From M55B129 sp034189085 (GTDB lineage Bacteria; Bacillota; Dethiobacteria; DTU022), in the NCBI GenBank assembly GCA_034189085.1, contig JAXHVH010000035.1, forward strand, positions 1 to 26,333: a stretch of 26,333 nucleotides of DNA, given 5' to 3'. Each line of letters starts with the position of its first letter. Position 1 is the stretch's first letter. Below the pieces are notes generated by a model. It saw nothing but the letters and a program-made list of their open reading frames with translations, was not told the origin of the DNA and searched no databases. This document shows positions 16,469 through 24,439 of this stretch, piece after piece. The position numbers and the translations under genes were made by a program.

Positions 16469-17599
16469 ATGAGACCGAAGGTAAGGACTATAATCGATTA
16501 CATTGAAGCCCTGGCGCCGCCGGATCTGGCGGCGGAAGGTGATCCCATTGGCCTGCAGATCGGCGATCCTGAAGCAGAGGTCTCAAAAATTCTGGTTTCT
16601 CTTGATGCGGATGAACGGGCAATCGAAGAAGCCTCTTCCAGGGGAGTGGAGATGCTTGTTACCCATCATCCTTTTATTTTTCATGCCCTCTCCTCTGTGG
16701 ATGAAAGCCGTCTGGAAATAGCTTTGATTACCGGAGCTATCAGAAAGAAGCTGCATATTTTCAGCGCGCACACAAATTTTGATGCCGCACCCGGTGGGGT
16801 AAGCTACAGGCTGGCGGAAAAGCTGTCCCTGCCTGTCGTAGGAGCAGAAATTCTTGAGCAAACCGGGTCTTTAGATTATTTAAAGCTTGTTGTTTTTGTG
16901 CCGGCCGGTTACGAAGACAAGGTCCGCAATGCCCTTGCCGAAGCCGGCGCCGGCCAGATTGGCAACTACAGTCATTGCACCTTCCAGGTTGCCGGCAGTG
17001 GTACTTTCATGCCTGGAAAGGGGACCCGTCCTTTTATTGGCCGGGAGAATGCGCTGGAAAAGGTAAAGGAAGTGCGTCTGGAAACCATTTTACCCGTCAG
17101 GAGCCGGGATGCAGTAATTGAAGCGATGCTCTCTGTTCATCCCTATGAGGAACCTGCCTATGACCTCTATACTTCCGCCCTGGAAGGTGAGCCGGTTGGG
17201 TTTGGTTTGGTTATCGACCTGACGGAAGGGTTGACGGCAGCGGAAGTATTGGAAAGGTGCCGCAGGCTGTTAAAACCATGTTGCCTGCGCTGCTATGATG
17301 CCGGAAAAGCTTTTTACAAAAGAATTGCCCTCTGTGGGGGAAGCGGCGGCTCCATGGTTGAAGTTGCTGTCCGTAAAAAAGCCGATCTGTTAATTGCCGG
17401 GGATTTTGGTTACCATGATTTAAAACTGGCTCAGACCTGTGGCCTGGCTCTCATCGATGCCGGTCATGATGCTACGGAATGGCCGGGTGTTTTTCACCTG
17501 AAAGAGTATTTGCAGAATTGCCTGGCAGCAGATCAATTTGCCGCCGAGGTATTTTTGCCAACTATGGTTGCTTCAACATGGGACCTGGTTGACGGGTAG
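16469..17599 (+). CDS. Nif3-like dinuclear metal protein (YqfO type)
   Basis: 376 residues from ATG 16469, chosen for the GAAAGGGTG site 6-8 nt upstream; an in-frame ATG at 16424 lacks one. N-terminal half: DPIGLQIGDP, THHPFIF (65-71, two metal histidines), and SAHTNFD (99-105). A central insert of about 120 residues (YLKLVVFVPAGYEDKV...HPYEEPAYDLY) marks the YqfO-type long form. The C-terminal half has GDFGYHD and IDAGHDATE, the remaining metal ligands. The family binds two metal ions; some databases call it GTP cyclohydrolase I type 2, but the role in bacteria is unsettled. It lies directly upstream of the zinc-ribbon gene, a pairing common in Firmicutes. A terminator overlaps its stop codon. 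Confidence 0.92.
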   Translation: MRPKVRTIIDYIEALAPPDLAAEGDPIGLQIGDPEAEVSKILVSLDADERAIEEASSRGVEMLVTHHPFIFHALSSVDESRLEIALITGAIRKKLHIFSAHTNFDAAPGGVSYRLAEKLSLPVVGAEILEQTGSLDYLKLVVFVPAGYEDKVRNALAEAGAGQIGNYSHCTFQVAGSGTFMPGKGTRPFIGRENALEKVKEVRLETILPVRSRDAVIEAMLSVHPYEEPAYDLYTSALEGEPVGFGLVIDLTEGLTAAEVLERCRRLLKPCCLRCYDAGKAFYKRIALCGGSGGSMVEVAVRKKADLLIAGDFGYHDLKLAQTCGLALIDAGHDATEWPGVFHLKEYLQNCLAADQFAAEVFLPTMVASTWDLVDG

Positions 17600-17625
17600 G
17601 CTGGAGGCCTGCCCGTCATTTTTTT
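17590..17625 (+). terminator. Terminator overlapping the nif3-like stop codon
   Basis: Stem GACGGGTAGGC / GCCTGCCCGTC (17591-17601 and 17607-17617, one G-T pair), loop TGGAG, then ATTTTTTT. It includes the TAG stop (17597-17599) and lies only 18 nt before the next start codon, so it should cut or reduce read-through into the zinc-ribbon gene. Confidence 0.8.
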
Positions 17626-17642
17626 AGAGGGAGGTTTTTAAT

Positions 17643-18359
17643 TTGCAGTTAGAACTGCTTTGGGAGCTACAGGAACTGGATCTCTCAGCGGCAGCGCTGA
17701 GAAAAGAAATTGAAGATGCACCTGTTCGGAGTGGTATCAGTGAAAAAGAGGAAGAATTGACCAGGCTCCGGGATGATTACACGGCGGTGGAAGAAAGTGT
17801 GAAGAAAAATCATAAAGCGCTACGTCAGTATGAAATGGACGAGCAAAAAATTATTGACGATCGCAGTGAACTGAAAGACAAGATGTACGGAGGCAAAGTT
17901 GGCAATGTTAAGGAACTCGAGCAGATGCAGCACAGGATGGATCAGCTTGCTGCCGAGAAAAAAAAGGTGGAAGACGGAATTCTCGAGCTGATGGAACGGG
18001 TTGAAGAAGAAGAGGTTCAAGTAAAAGTATTGGCGGAGAAAATAAAAAAAACTGAAGATGATCTGATGGAGATGAGAAGAAAACTAACTGCCGAGACGGA
18101 TAGGCTTAACGGGATCTTGAGTGAAAAAATGGCAGAAAGAGAAAAACTGGTTGATAAAATTGATGACGCTTATCTCAGGAAATATACTGTGCTGGCCGAA
18201 AAACATAATGGGAAAGCGCTGGCCAGGGTGGAGAATGAAATTTGCGGTGTTTGCCGGGTTTTCATTTCCGATGGCCAGCGCGGTAAACTTTACAATCAGG
18301 ACGTGATGGTGTATTGTGAAAATTGCGGGCGTTTGCTGATCAGGTTCGAAGATCAGTAA
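17643..18359 (+). CDS. Coiled-coil protein with C4 zinc ribbon
   Basis: 238 residues. Residues 5-185 are almost entirely charged heptad-like helix (for example KNHKALRQYEMDEQKIIDDR), expected to form a long antiparallel coiled coil. The C-terminus has two CXXC pairs, CGVC (201-204) and CENC (225-228), making a zinc ribbon. This is the zf-RING_7-type family found beside nif3-like genes in Firmicutes and Actinobacteria. Its role is unproven; nucleic-acid binding is a fair guess from the ribbon. TTG 17643 is used as start because GGGAGG lies 8 nt before it and no other start fits. Confidence 0.88.
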   Translation: MQLELLWELQELDLSAAALRKEIEDAPVRSGISEKEEELTRLRDDYTAVEESVKKNHKALRQYEMDEQKIIDDRSELKDKMYGGKVGNVKELEQMQHRMDQLAAEKKKVEDGILELMERVEEEEVQVKVLAEKIKKTEDDLMEMRRKLTAETDRLNGILSEKMAEREKLVDKIDDAYLRKYTVLAEKHNGKALARVENEICGVCRVFISDGQRGKLYNQDVMVYCENCGRLLIRFEDQ

Positions 18360-18456
18360 AAGCTTTATTTTTTGTATCCAGGGATTACGGGAATAATTAC
18401 ATTCGAAATGATAACCGGCACAGGGCCGGGGAATCAAGGAGCCGGAGGGATTATTG

Positions 18457-19263
18457 GTGGCCAAGAATAGAGTACGGGCAAAAGACATAAAAAAACAACG
18501 CTGGGCGGGGATAATTGCTGCTGTATTAGCCCTGGCAATGATTGTTTCGCTGGTAGGGGTTTATCTTGCCCAGCGGGGCGAAAAAAGTGAAGAAGCTGTT
18601 CCGGAGCAGCAGGCTGAAGTGCAACCGGAGGATTATATCGAATATTACCAGGGAGAAATCGAACGCCTCGAGCAGTATCTTGAAGAACATGAGCCTACTG
18701 AGGCTGTGCTCTTCGAGCTCAGCGAAAATTACCGCTACCTTGTTTTCATCCAGGAAGTTTTCTTTGACGATGAAGAGAAATTGCAGGAATACAGGGGCCG
18801 TCTGATTTCGGTTTATGATCAACTTATCGAAATGAACCCTGATAACGTAATTTACCGGATAGAATTGGCTTATCTGCTGTTCGACCGGGGTGATGAAGAG
18901 CAGGTGGAACAGGAAATCGAGACCATCAGGCAGGCACTGCGGGAAAATGCTGATGCCCGGTCGCATCTTGCATTAATCGGGCTACTTTCTTCCATGAACC
19001 GGGAACAACTAATGAAAGAAGAAGTTGCATGGCTGCAGGGCTATATGGAAGATGAAATAGCTGCTGACAGAGCAGATAACGAGAGTCAGTTTTACTACGC
19101 AGTCCTGAAGGGCGAGTATCTTGATCAAAAAAGCGAAGCGGAAGCAATCCTGCAAAATATCTTAGATGAAGAAAGCGAAGACAGCAGTCTTTATGTGGAA
19201 GTAGCAAATTATCTCGAACATCTTAACGGCAGCAGCGATGCGGAGGACACAGCTATCGATTAA
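18457..19263 (+). CDS. Membrane-anchored TPR-like protein
   Basis: 268 residues from GTG 18457 (GGAGGGA 7 nt upstream; TTG 18454 is too close). The basic N-terminus (VAKNRVRAKDIKKQRW) and one transmembrane helix (WAGIIAAVLALAMIVSLVGVY) put the rest outside the cell. The outer part is acidic and helical, with repeats like tetratricopeptide units (for example IEMNPDNVIYRIELAYLLFDRGDEEQVEQE). Such proteins act as scaffolds for partner proteins. It lies 28 nt before tatC, so the two are probably co-transcribed, but a role in Tat export is only a suggestion from position. Confidence 0.65.
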   Translation: MAKNRVRAKDIKKQRWAGIIAAVLALAMIVSLVGVYLAQRGEKSEEAVPEQQAEVQPEDYIEYYQGEIERLEQYLEEHEPTEAVLFELSENYRYLVFIQEVFFDDEEKLQEYRGRLISVYDQLIEMNPDNVIYRIELAYLLFDRGDEEQVEQEIETIRQALRENADARSHLALIGLLSSMNREQLMKEEVAWLQGYMEDEIAADRADNESQFYYAVLKGEYLDQKSEAEAILQNILDEESEDSSLYVEVANYLEHLNGSSDAEDTAID

Positions 19264-19291
19264 AAGTGGGGAGGACAGGTTATAAGGTTTC

Positions 19292-20065
19292 ATGGAAAAA
19301 GAACGGGCAATCCGTCTCATTGAAGAACTGCGAAAAAGATTAATTGTTATTGCAGCTACCGTTTTCATCCTGGCGATAATCGGGTTTTCATTTGCCGACC
19401 GGATCAGGGAGATTCTTTTATTTCCTGCTGATATGTCCTATGGCGGTCTTGAAGAAACGGAATTTGACCTGCAGCTTATCTTCCTGACGCCGGCTGAAGC
19501 CTTTCTGGCCAATATAAAACTGGCATTTATTGCTAGCGCGGCAGCCGCCATGCCGTTGATTCTCTATCAGCTCCTGGCAATGGTGACTGTGATAGCTGGA
19601 ATGGGGAAAAAGGTTGCCTTTTTGCTAACCCTGGTTATGTATTTTCTCTTCGTGCTGGGTATAGCTTTTGCTTATTTTGTAGTTCTTCCTTTTGCCCTTA
19701 ATTTTTTTGTTGGTTTTTCGGGGCCCGACCTGGTACCGAACTTCAGTATTACCCGCTATATCTCATTTACTACTTCTTTTATCTTTTCTTTTGGTCTTGT
19801 TTTTCAGCTGCCCGTTCTGTTCTGGTTTCTGGGCAGCCTTGGCATTCTTCAAACAGATTTTCTGCGACGCAATCGAAAATTTGCCCTGCTCATAATTGTT
19901 ATATTTTCCGCTATTTTGACTCCACCCGATGTTTTCTCCCAGGTTTTAATGGCAATTCCGCTTATGCTTTTGTATGAAATGGGCATATTCATGGTTTATA
20001 TTGCCCGGCGAAAAGAGGCAAAAAATCACTCTCCCGCTCATTCGGCGGACGATGATAATGCTTAA
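19292..20065 (+). CDS. tatC: Twin-arginine translocase subunit TatC
   Basis: 257 residues with six hydrophobic segments. TatC is the membrane receptor that recognises twin-arginine signal peptides for export of folded proteins. Visible family features: N-terminal LIEELRKRL, FLTPAEAFLANIKLAF in the first periplasmic loop and second helix, and SAILTPPDVFSQ before the last helices. The cytoplasmic loop after LYQLL is less conserved than usual (AMVTVIAGMGKK instead of the common W-x-F-I-x-P-G-L). No tatA/tatB gene is in the window. The last residues are charged (RRKEAKNHSP...). The MORN gene starts 100 nt downstream. Confidence 0.88.
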   Translation: MEKERAIRLIEELRKRLIVIAATVFILAIIGFSFADRIREILLFPADMSYGGLEETEFDLQLIFLTPAEAFLANIKLAFIASAAAAMPLILYQLLAMVTVIAGMGKKVAFLLTLVMYFLFVLGIAFAYFVVLPFALNFFVGFSGPDLVPNFSITRYISFTTSFIFSFGLVFQLPVLFWFLGSLGILQTDFLRRNRKFALLIIVIFSAILTPPDVFSQVLMAIPLMLLYEMGIFMVYIARRKEAKNHSPAHSADDDNA

Positions 20066-20100
20066 GAGCAGCAGCCAATTGGGAAGGGAAAAGGACGGAT

Positions 20101-20169
20101 TTGTTGAAAATCTTGGAAAGGGCGGCTTGTCCGCGACTATTACCGGGAAAGGCTGAAAAAAATCGATGA
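20101..20169 (+). CDS. Possible 22-residue upstream ORF overlapping the MORN gene start
   Basis: TTG at 20101 (or 20104) follows AAGGACGG (20091-20098). The ORF encodes a short basic peptide (LKILERAACPRLLPGKAEKN) and ends with TGA at 20167-20169, overlapping the MORN ATG (20166-20168) as ATGA. The MORN gene has no good ribosome site of its own, so translation could be coupled. Small size makes this tentative. Confidence 0.35.
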   Translation: MLKILERAACPRLLPGKAEKNR

Positions 20170-21698
20170 AATTAGCCGGTGAAGGAGAATACAGGGGAGA
20201 TCTCCTGAGAGGTAAACCCCATGGAAAAGGAACAATTACCTGGCCGGACGGCAGCAGGTACGCCGGAGAATGGTTTAAAGGGATGTTCCAGGGCGAGGGT
20301 ACCTTCATCTGGTCCAACGGAGACCGTTATGAGGGGCAATGGAATGAAGACTGCATGCATGGTGAGGGCACATATTACTTTGCTGACTGGCGTAAATATA
20401 CGGGCCAGTGGCGTTATGATCAGATGCATGGTTTCGGGGTTTACTACTGGCCCGGGGGTGAAAAATACGAAGGATATTTTATCGACGGTTTGTATGAGGG
20501 AGAAGGGACTTACAGCTGGCCGGATGGCAGAGAATATAAAGGGGAATGGAAAAAGTCTTATCGACAGGGCAGGGGGACGATGACCTGGCCTGACGGGAGA
20601 AGCTACAGCGGCCAGTGGCAGGAAGATCGCCGGGAGGGGCAGGGTACGATGACCTGGCCAGACGGTTCTAAATATGAAGGCGGCTGGGTGAACAACCGCA
20701 TGCATGGTGAAGGGGAATACATTTTCAGCGATGGTTCCCGATTTAAAGGTTCTTTTAAAGAGGGGAAATTTACCGATCAGGGGCAGTTTCACTTTGCTGA
20801 TGGCTCAGGTTATCGTGGCATACTCAAGAACGGTTTGCCTCACGGAAAGGGTTCGATTATCTTTGCCGACGGCACTGTTTTTAACGGATCTTTTAGCCAG
20901 GGGGTCGATCAAGGAAAGGGAGAAGTAATCTATCAGGATGGTTCAAAATACAGCGGTGAAACGAAAAATGGCCGGCCTCACGGGGAAGGGAAACTGGTTT
21001 TTTCCGATGGTTCCTCCTTCAGCGGAATGTTTATCCACGGTGAAACGGCCGCGGGAGGCAAGTTTACTTTTGCCGATGGTTCTGATTACCAGGGCAGCCT
21101 GCAGAAGGGGCGTCCTCATGGCCTGGGGACGGTCACTGATAATCAGGGGGTTGAATACAGGGGTACCTTTAGGAATGGATTGAAAGATGGGCAGGGAGAG
21201 CAGTTATGGCCCGACGGTTCTTCTTACGTGGGCCGATGGAGAGAAGGGAAAATTAACGGCCCCGGAGTGTATAACTGGGCTGATGGCAGGCGATACGAAG
21301 GGTTTTTCAAAAACAACTTGCGCCAAGGCCGGGGGGTTATGCTGCTGGCCGACGGATCAAGAATTGAAGGAAATTGGAAAGAAGATCGCCTGCATGGTTT
21401 CTGCCGCTGTTACTATCAAAATGGGAAGAGTTATGAAGGCTGGTTTGTAGAAGGGCAATATAGTGGCTGGGGAAAACGAAATTATGCCGACGGCAGTGTC
21501 TACAGCGGCCGCTGGTGGAAAGGTCATCGACACGGCACGGGAATCTTTCGGGATAAAGATGGTTCTACTTTTTGCGGGCAGTGGGTCCTGGATCGTTTTT
21601 GCGGAAAAGGGACGCAAACTGGCGCAAACGGCTCTTTTAAAAAGGGAATCTGGCTTTTTGATCGGGGGCCTTTCCTGGCCAAAGGGAAAGAGGCATAA
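20166..21698 (+). CDS. Giant MORN-repeat protein (about 22 repeats)
   Basis: 510 residues made of about 22 consecutive units of exactly 23 residues, from residue 6 to the end. Each unit follows the pattern YxGxWxxGxxHGxGxxxxxDG, for example RYEGQWNEDCMHGEGTYYFADW (shown with minor variation from unit to unit). The first units end WPDG; units 9-14 more often read F-ADG. There is no signal peptide or membrane segment, and no other domain apart from a short tail. MORN repeats form a long beta-hairpin ribbon that in eukaryotes binds lipids and proteins; in bacteria most are uncharacterised. ATG 20166 has only a distant AAAGG (about 14 nt). The frame overlaps a small upstream ORF by ATGA. Confidence 0.9.
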   Translation: MKLAGEGEYRGDLLRGKPHGKGTITWPDGSRYAGEWFKGMFQGEGTFIWSNGDRYEGQWNEDCMHGEGTYYFADWRKYTGQWRYDQMHGFGVYYWPGGEKYEGYFIDGLYEGEGTYSWPDGREYKGEWKKSYRQGRGTMTWPDGRSYSGQWQEDRREGQGTMTWPDGSKYEGGWVNNRMHGEGEYIFSDGSRFKGSFKEGKFTDQGQFHFADGSGYRGILKNGLPHGKGSIIFADGTVFNGSFSQGVDQGKGEVIYQDGSKYSGETKNGRPHGEGKLVFSDGSSFSGMFIHGETAAGGKFTFADGSDYQGSLQKGRPHGLGTVTDNQGVEYRGTFRNGLKDGQGEQLWPDGSSYVGRWREGKINGPGVYNWADGRRYEGFFKNNLRQGRGVMLLADGSRIEGNWKEDRLHGFCRCYYQNGKSYEGWFVEGQYSGWGKRNYADGSVYSGRWWKGHRHGTGIFRDKDGSTFCGQWVLDRFCGKGTQTGANGSFKKGIWLFDRGPFLAKGKEA

Positions 21699-21710
21699 TC
21701 CGGTTTTGAT

Positions 21711-21745
21711 TTGACACTTCTATTTGAAAATGTTAGCATTTTCAA
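21711..21745 (+). promoter_or_regulatory. Promoter with overlapping inverted repeat before the deacylase gene
   Basis: TTGACA (21711-21716), 17-base spacer, TAGCAT (21734-21739). A perfect inverted repeat with 9-bp arms TTGAAAATG / CATTTTCAA and a 4-base gap (21724-21745) covers the -10 box. A dimeric repressor bound here would silence the deacylase and the sigma-54 regulator genes that follow. Confidence 0.65.
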
Positions 21746-21801
21746 TAAATAGAGTCTTTGATCGTGAGCACTTGATTTGTAACAGAGAAAGGAGCAATAA
21801 C

Positions 21802-22290
21802 TTGATTTCCGAAACTGAGCAAAAGGTATATGACACTCTGGAACAGCTTAATATTGACTACAGGAGATATGAGCATCCCCCTGTTTACACTGTTGAAGAA
21901 GCCCAGCTTTACTGGAAAGATATCGATGGTGCTCATGCCAAAAATCTCTTTCTGCGTAACAACAAAGGTAACCGTCACTACCTGGTAGTTATGGAGCGGT
22001 CAAAATCTGCTGATTTAAAGGATCTTTCTATGAAGCTGGCCGCAGGGCGTCTTAGTTTTGCTTCTGATCGCCGCTTGAAAGAACATCTCGGCCTGGAAAC
22101 AGGGGCGGTTTCACCTTTTGGCTTGATCAATGATCGTGATAAAAAGGTTATGGTAATAATTGACTGTGAGCTGAAAAAACATGACCAGGTCAATTTTCAT
22201 CCTAATGTCAACACTGCGACGATAACTATCTCATACCAGGACTTCGAAAAATTCCTCCAGCACTGTGGCAACGAAACAGTTTACATATAG
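21802..22290 (+). CDS. YbaK/ProXp-type aminoacyl-tRNA deacylase
   Basis: 162 residues from TTG 21802, which has AAAGGAG 7 nt upstream; the longer frame from 21724 begins inside the promoter repeat. Visible features: a conserved lysine in AHAKNLFLRN, GAVSPFGLIND (the GxxSPFG segment), and FHPNVNTATITIS near the end, all typical of the free-standing editing domains related to ProRS INS (ProXp-ala/PrdX). Such enzymes remove the wrong amino acid, usually Ala, from tRNA-Pro. It lies 12 nt before the sigma-54 regulator gene and probably shares its transcript, an unusual pairing. Confidence 0.85.
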   Translation: MISETEQKVYDTLEQLNIDYRRYEHPPVYTVEEAQLYWKDIDGAHAKNLFLRNNKGNRHYLVVMERSKSADLKDLSMKLAAGRLSFASDRRLKEHLGLETGAVSPFGLINDRDKKVMVIIDCELKKHDQVNFHPNVNTATITISYQDFEKFLQHCGNETVYI

Positions 22291-22302
22291 GGGGTTTCGT
22301 TA

Positions 22303-24096
22303 TTGGAAGAGCTGAAAAGAATTCAGGGATTCCTGCAGCAGGTCTCCGGTGCTTTTGCCGGTGTGGTTGATATCGAAATCGGTATTATCGACATGAATTT
22401 GGAAGTGATCGCCGGCAGCGGTTACTTTGAAAAAGAAGTCGGGGTAAAGTATGACAAGGGTTGCATGACCTACAGGCTGCTATCTTCAGAAAAATCGGAT
22501 TCTATTTTAGTTGAAAATACTGCCCATGCTGTTTGCTGCGCAGAATGTGCCTACGCGGATAGGTGTGATGTTCTGGCGTTTTTAATGCTGCCCATAATTT
22601 TTGAAGAAAATAAAATTGGGAGTATTTCCCTGCTAGCCCTGACAGAAATGCAGAGGCGCAAATTGTTAAACCAGTACGAGAAGATGAATAATTTCCTTAC
22701 CAAACTATGCAGCACCATCACCGTTTCCCTCAATGAAAAGAAAATGGAAACCAAGGTCACGAGCCTGATGAATCAATTTCGGGATGTGATCAATTCAATC
22801 CACGAGGGGATTATTTCGATTAACCGGCAGGGAATCATTATTAACATCAATCATACCGCCAGGGGAATCCTGGGCCTCGACAGTCATAAAAAAAGCGGAT
22901 GTCATATCAGCACACTTTTTACCGGTCTTGATCTTGAAGAAGTTTTTGGGAACAACCATATCAATGGTGGAGAAGAGTATTATGGGAAAGAGATTACTTT
23001 AAAAAAACCGGATGGTAAAAATGTACAGCTGCTTTACAATACAACTATGATGTATGAAGACGAAAGGATCTCGGGAGCAGTTTTATCTTTCAGGAAGAGA
23101 GAAGAAGTTGAAAGGCTGGTCAAAAGGATAATCGGGGAGAAGAAGAAAACTACATTTTCCGGGATCATTGGTACAAGCAGTGAGATGACCAATATTAAAA
23201 AGAAAATGCAATTGATTGCGGCCACTGATTCCACAGTCCTCATCCGGGGAGAAACAGGAACCGGCAAGAGCATGTTTGCCCGGGCAATTCATGAAGAAAG
23301 TCCCCGCCGCAGCAAGCCCTTCGTGGCTATCAGCTGTGCGGCAATTCCTGCCCCCCTGCTGGAATCGGAGCTTTTTGGTTATGAAGAAGGGGCTTTTACC
23401 GGTGCCCGCAAAGGCGGTAAACCGGGAAAATTTGAACTGGCTCACGGGGGAACCATTTTTCTCGATGAAATCGGCGATATGCCGCTTGATTTCCAGGTTA
23501 AGCTGCTCCATGTTATCGAGAACAAAAATATTTGTCGTATTGGAGGAGTTTCTTTCCGCGACGTAGATGTTCGGATCATCGCTGCTACGAACCGCAATCT
23601 TGAAGATTTGATCGCGGAGGGTAAATTCAGGGAAGATCTGTACTACCGGATCAATGTTATTCCATTCACACTTCCAGTGCTGAGGGATCGAAAAGATGAT
23701 ACATTACTTCTGATGCATCATTTCCTCGATTACTACTGTGCCAGGTTGAATAAAAAAATAACTGGTTTTCGGGAAGATGTCCGGGAAGCTCTACTCGCTT
23801 ATCCCTGGCCCGGGAATGTAAGGGAACTGGAAAATGCAATTGAATATGCTGTTAACATTGAAGCTGCAGATAAAATTAGTCGAAGCAGCCTACCTGAAAA
23901 GATTACCAGGTATTTTGGTGAATCCGATACCGTTAGCCTGGAAGATCTTACTTCCATGGAGAAGAAAGCAATTAAAGCAGCCCTCCAGAAATACGGCCAC
24001 AACACTTACGGCAAGGAAAAAGCAGCCTCAGCCCTGGGAATCAGCAGGGCAACTCTTTACCGCAAGCTGAAAACCATCAATGACGATGTATCTTGA
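22303..24096 (+). CDS. Sigma-54-dependent transcriptional activator with Cys-rich sensor and PAS domain
   Basis: 597 residues from TTG 22303 (AGGGGG 8 nt upstream). Order: a sensor region (1-150) with Cys54 and the cluster Cys78, Cys79, Cys82, Cys88 (AVCCAECAYADRC) followed by a GAF-like GSISLLAL strand; a PAS domain (about 155-265); a AAA+ sigma-54 domain (285-520) with Walker A GETGTGKS (316-323), GAFTGA (363-368, the sigma-54 contact loop) and GGTIFLDEIGD (382-392); and a Fis-type helix-turn-helix (about 555-593). It should bind upstream sites and open sigma-54 promoters. The cysteines could hold an iron-sulfur cluster or ligand, so redox or a metal ligand may be sensed. A sigma-54 promoter lies 180 bp downstream. 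Confidence 0.93.
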   Translation: MEELKRIQGFLQQVSGAFAGVVDIEIGIIDMNLEVIAGSGYFEKEVGVKYDKGCMTYRLLSSEKSDSILVENTAHAVCCAECAYADRCDVLAFLMLPIIFEENKIGSISLLALTEMQRRKLLNQYEKMNNFLTKLCSTITVSLNEKKMETKVTSLMNQFRDVINSIHEGIISINRQGIIININHTARGILGLDSHKKSGCHISTLFTGLDLEEVFGNNHINGGEEYYGKEITLKKPDGKNVQLLYNTTMMYEDERISGAVLSFRKREEVERLVKRIIGEKKKTTFSGIIGTSSEMTNIKKKMQLIAATDSTVLIRGETGTGKSMFARAIHEESPRRSKPFVAISCAAIPAPLLESELFGYEEGAFTGARKGGKPGKFELAHGGTIFLDEIGDMPLDFQVKLLHVIENKNICRIGGVSFRDVDVRIIAATNRNLEDLIAEGKFREDLYYRINVIPFTLPVLRDRKDDTLLLMHHFLDYYCARLNKKITGFREDVREALLAYPWPGNVRELENAIEYAVNIEAADKISRSSLPEKITRYFGESDTVSLEDLTSMEKKAIKAALQKYGHNTYGKEKAASALGISRATLYRKLKTINDDVS

Positions 24097-24194
24097 TTTG
24101 AGAAATATTATCATTATGAGAAATTGTAATTTCAACAGCTATTCTGCTGTCTTTTAAATATTCTGAGGATTATCTCTTTCGCAATTTGAGACAG

Positions 24195-24230
24195 AACCCA
24201 CTTTAACAAAAAGTGGGTTTATTTTATTTT
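24195..24230 (+). terminator. Terminator after the sigma-54 regulator gene
   Basis: Perfect 10-bp stem AACCCACTTT / AAAGTGGGTT (24195-24204 and 24210-24219), loop AACAA, then TATTTTATTTT. It separates the regulator from the BCCT operon. Confidence 0.9.
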
Positions 24231-24277
24231 ATCCCTCAACCGTTGAATATTTTATTATTTTTCTATCAATAGAAGAA

Positions 24278-24293
24278 TGGCATGAATATTGCT
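24278..24293 (+). promoter_or_regulatory. Sigma-54 (-24/-12) promoter of the BCCT operon
   Basis: TGGCATGAATATTGCT matches the TGGCAYRNNNNTTGCW consensus at every defined position, with GG and GC 10 bp apart. It lies between the sigma-54 regulator gene and the transporter gene, with a start point expected near 24303-24305 and a leader of about 135 nt. Upstream, repeated GAGAAAT units (24100 and 24118) and GAAATT/AATTTC (24120-24133) are candidate activator sites, but weak. Confidence 0.85.
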
Positions 24294-24303
24294 CTTATAT
24301 TAC

Positions 24304-24439
24304 TATGCAGGGTAAGAGTCCGGTAACAGCGGTGTATTCAGCTTCAAGAGAGATTGGGCCCAATCCAGATGAAAGGAGCTGATTGATGTAAGTTTATCTT
24401 TTTCCCCTTCTCATAGCTTATCATAAGGAGGTATTTGTT
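24304..24439 (+). other. Leader of the BCCT operon
   Basis: Predicted 5' leader between the sigma-54 start point and the transporter. It contains a perfect 14-bp palindrome (GATTGGG and its complement, 24352-24365), then AAAGGAG (24372-24378) placed 7 nt before an ATG that is followed directly by TAA (24386-24391). A second, real ribosome site (AAGGAGG, 24425-24431) serves the transporter. I recognise no riboswitch class. Confidence 0.45.

Noticed and set aside
20166..21698. Reading the MORN region as a DNA satellite or CRISPR-like repeat
   Set aside because: The 69-bp period is explained by the 23-residue protein repeat. The DNA units differ and have no spacer structure.
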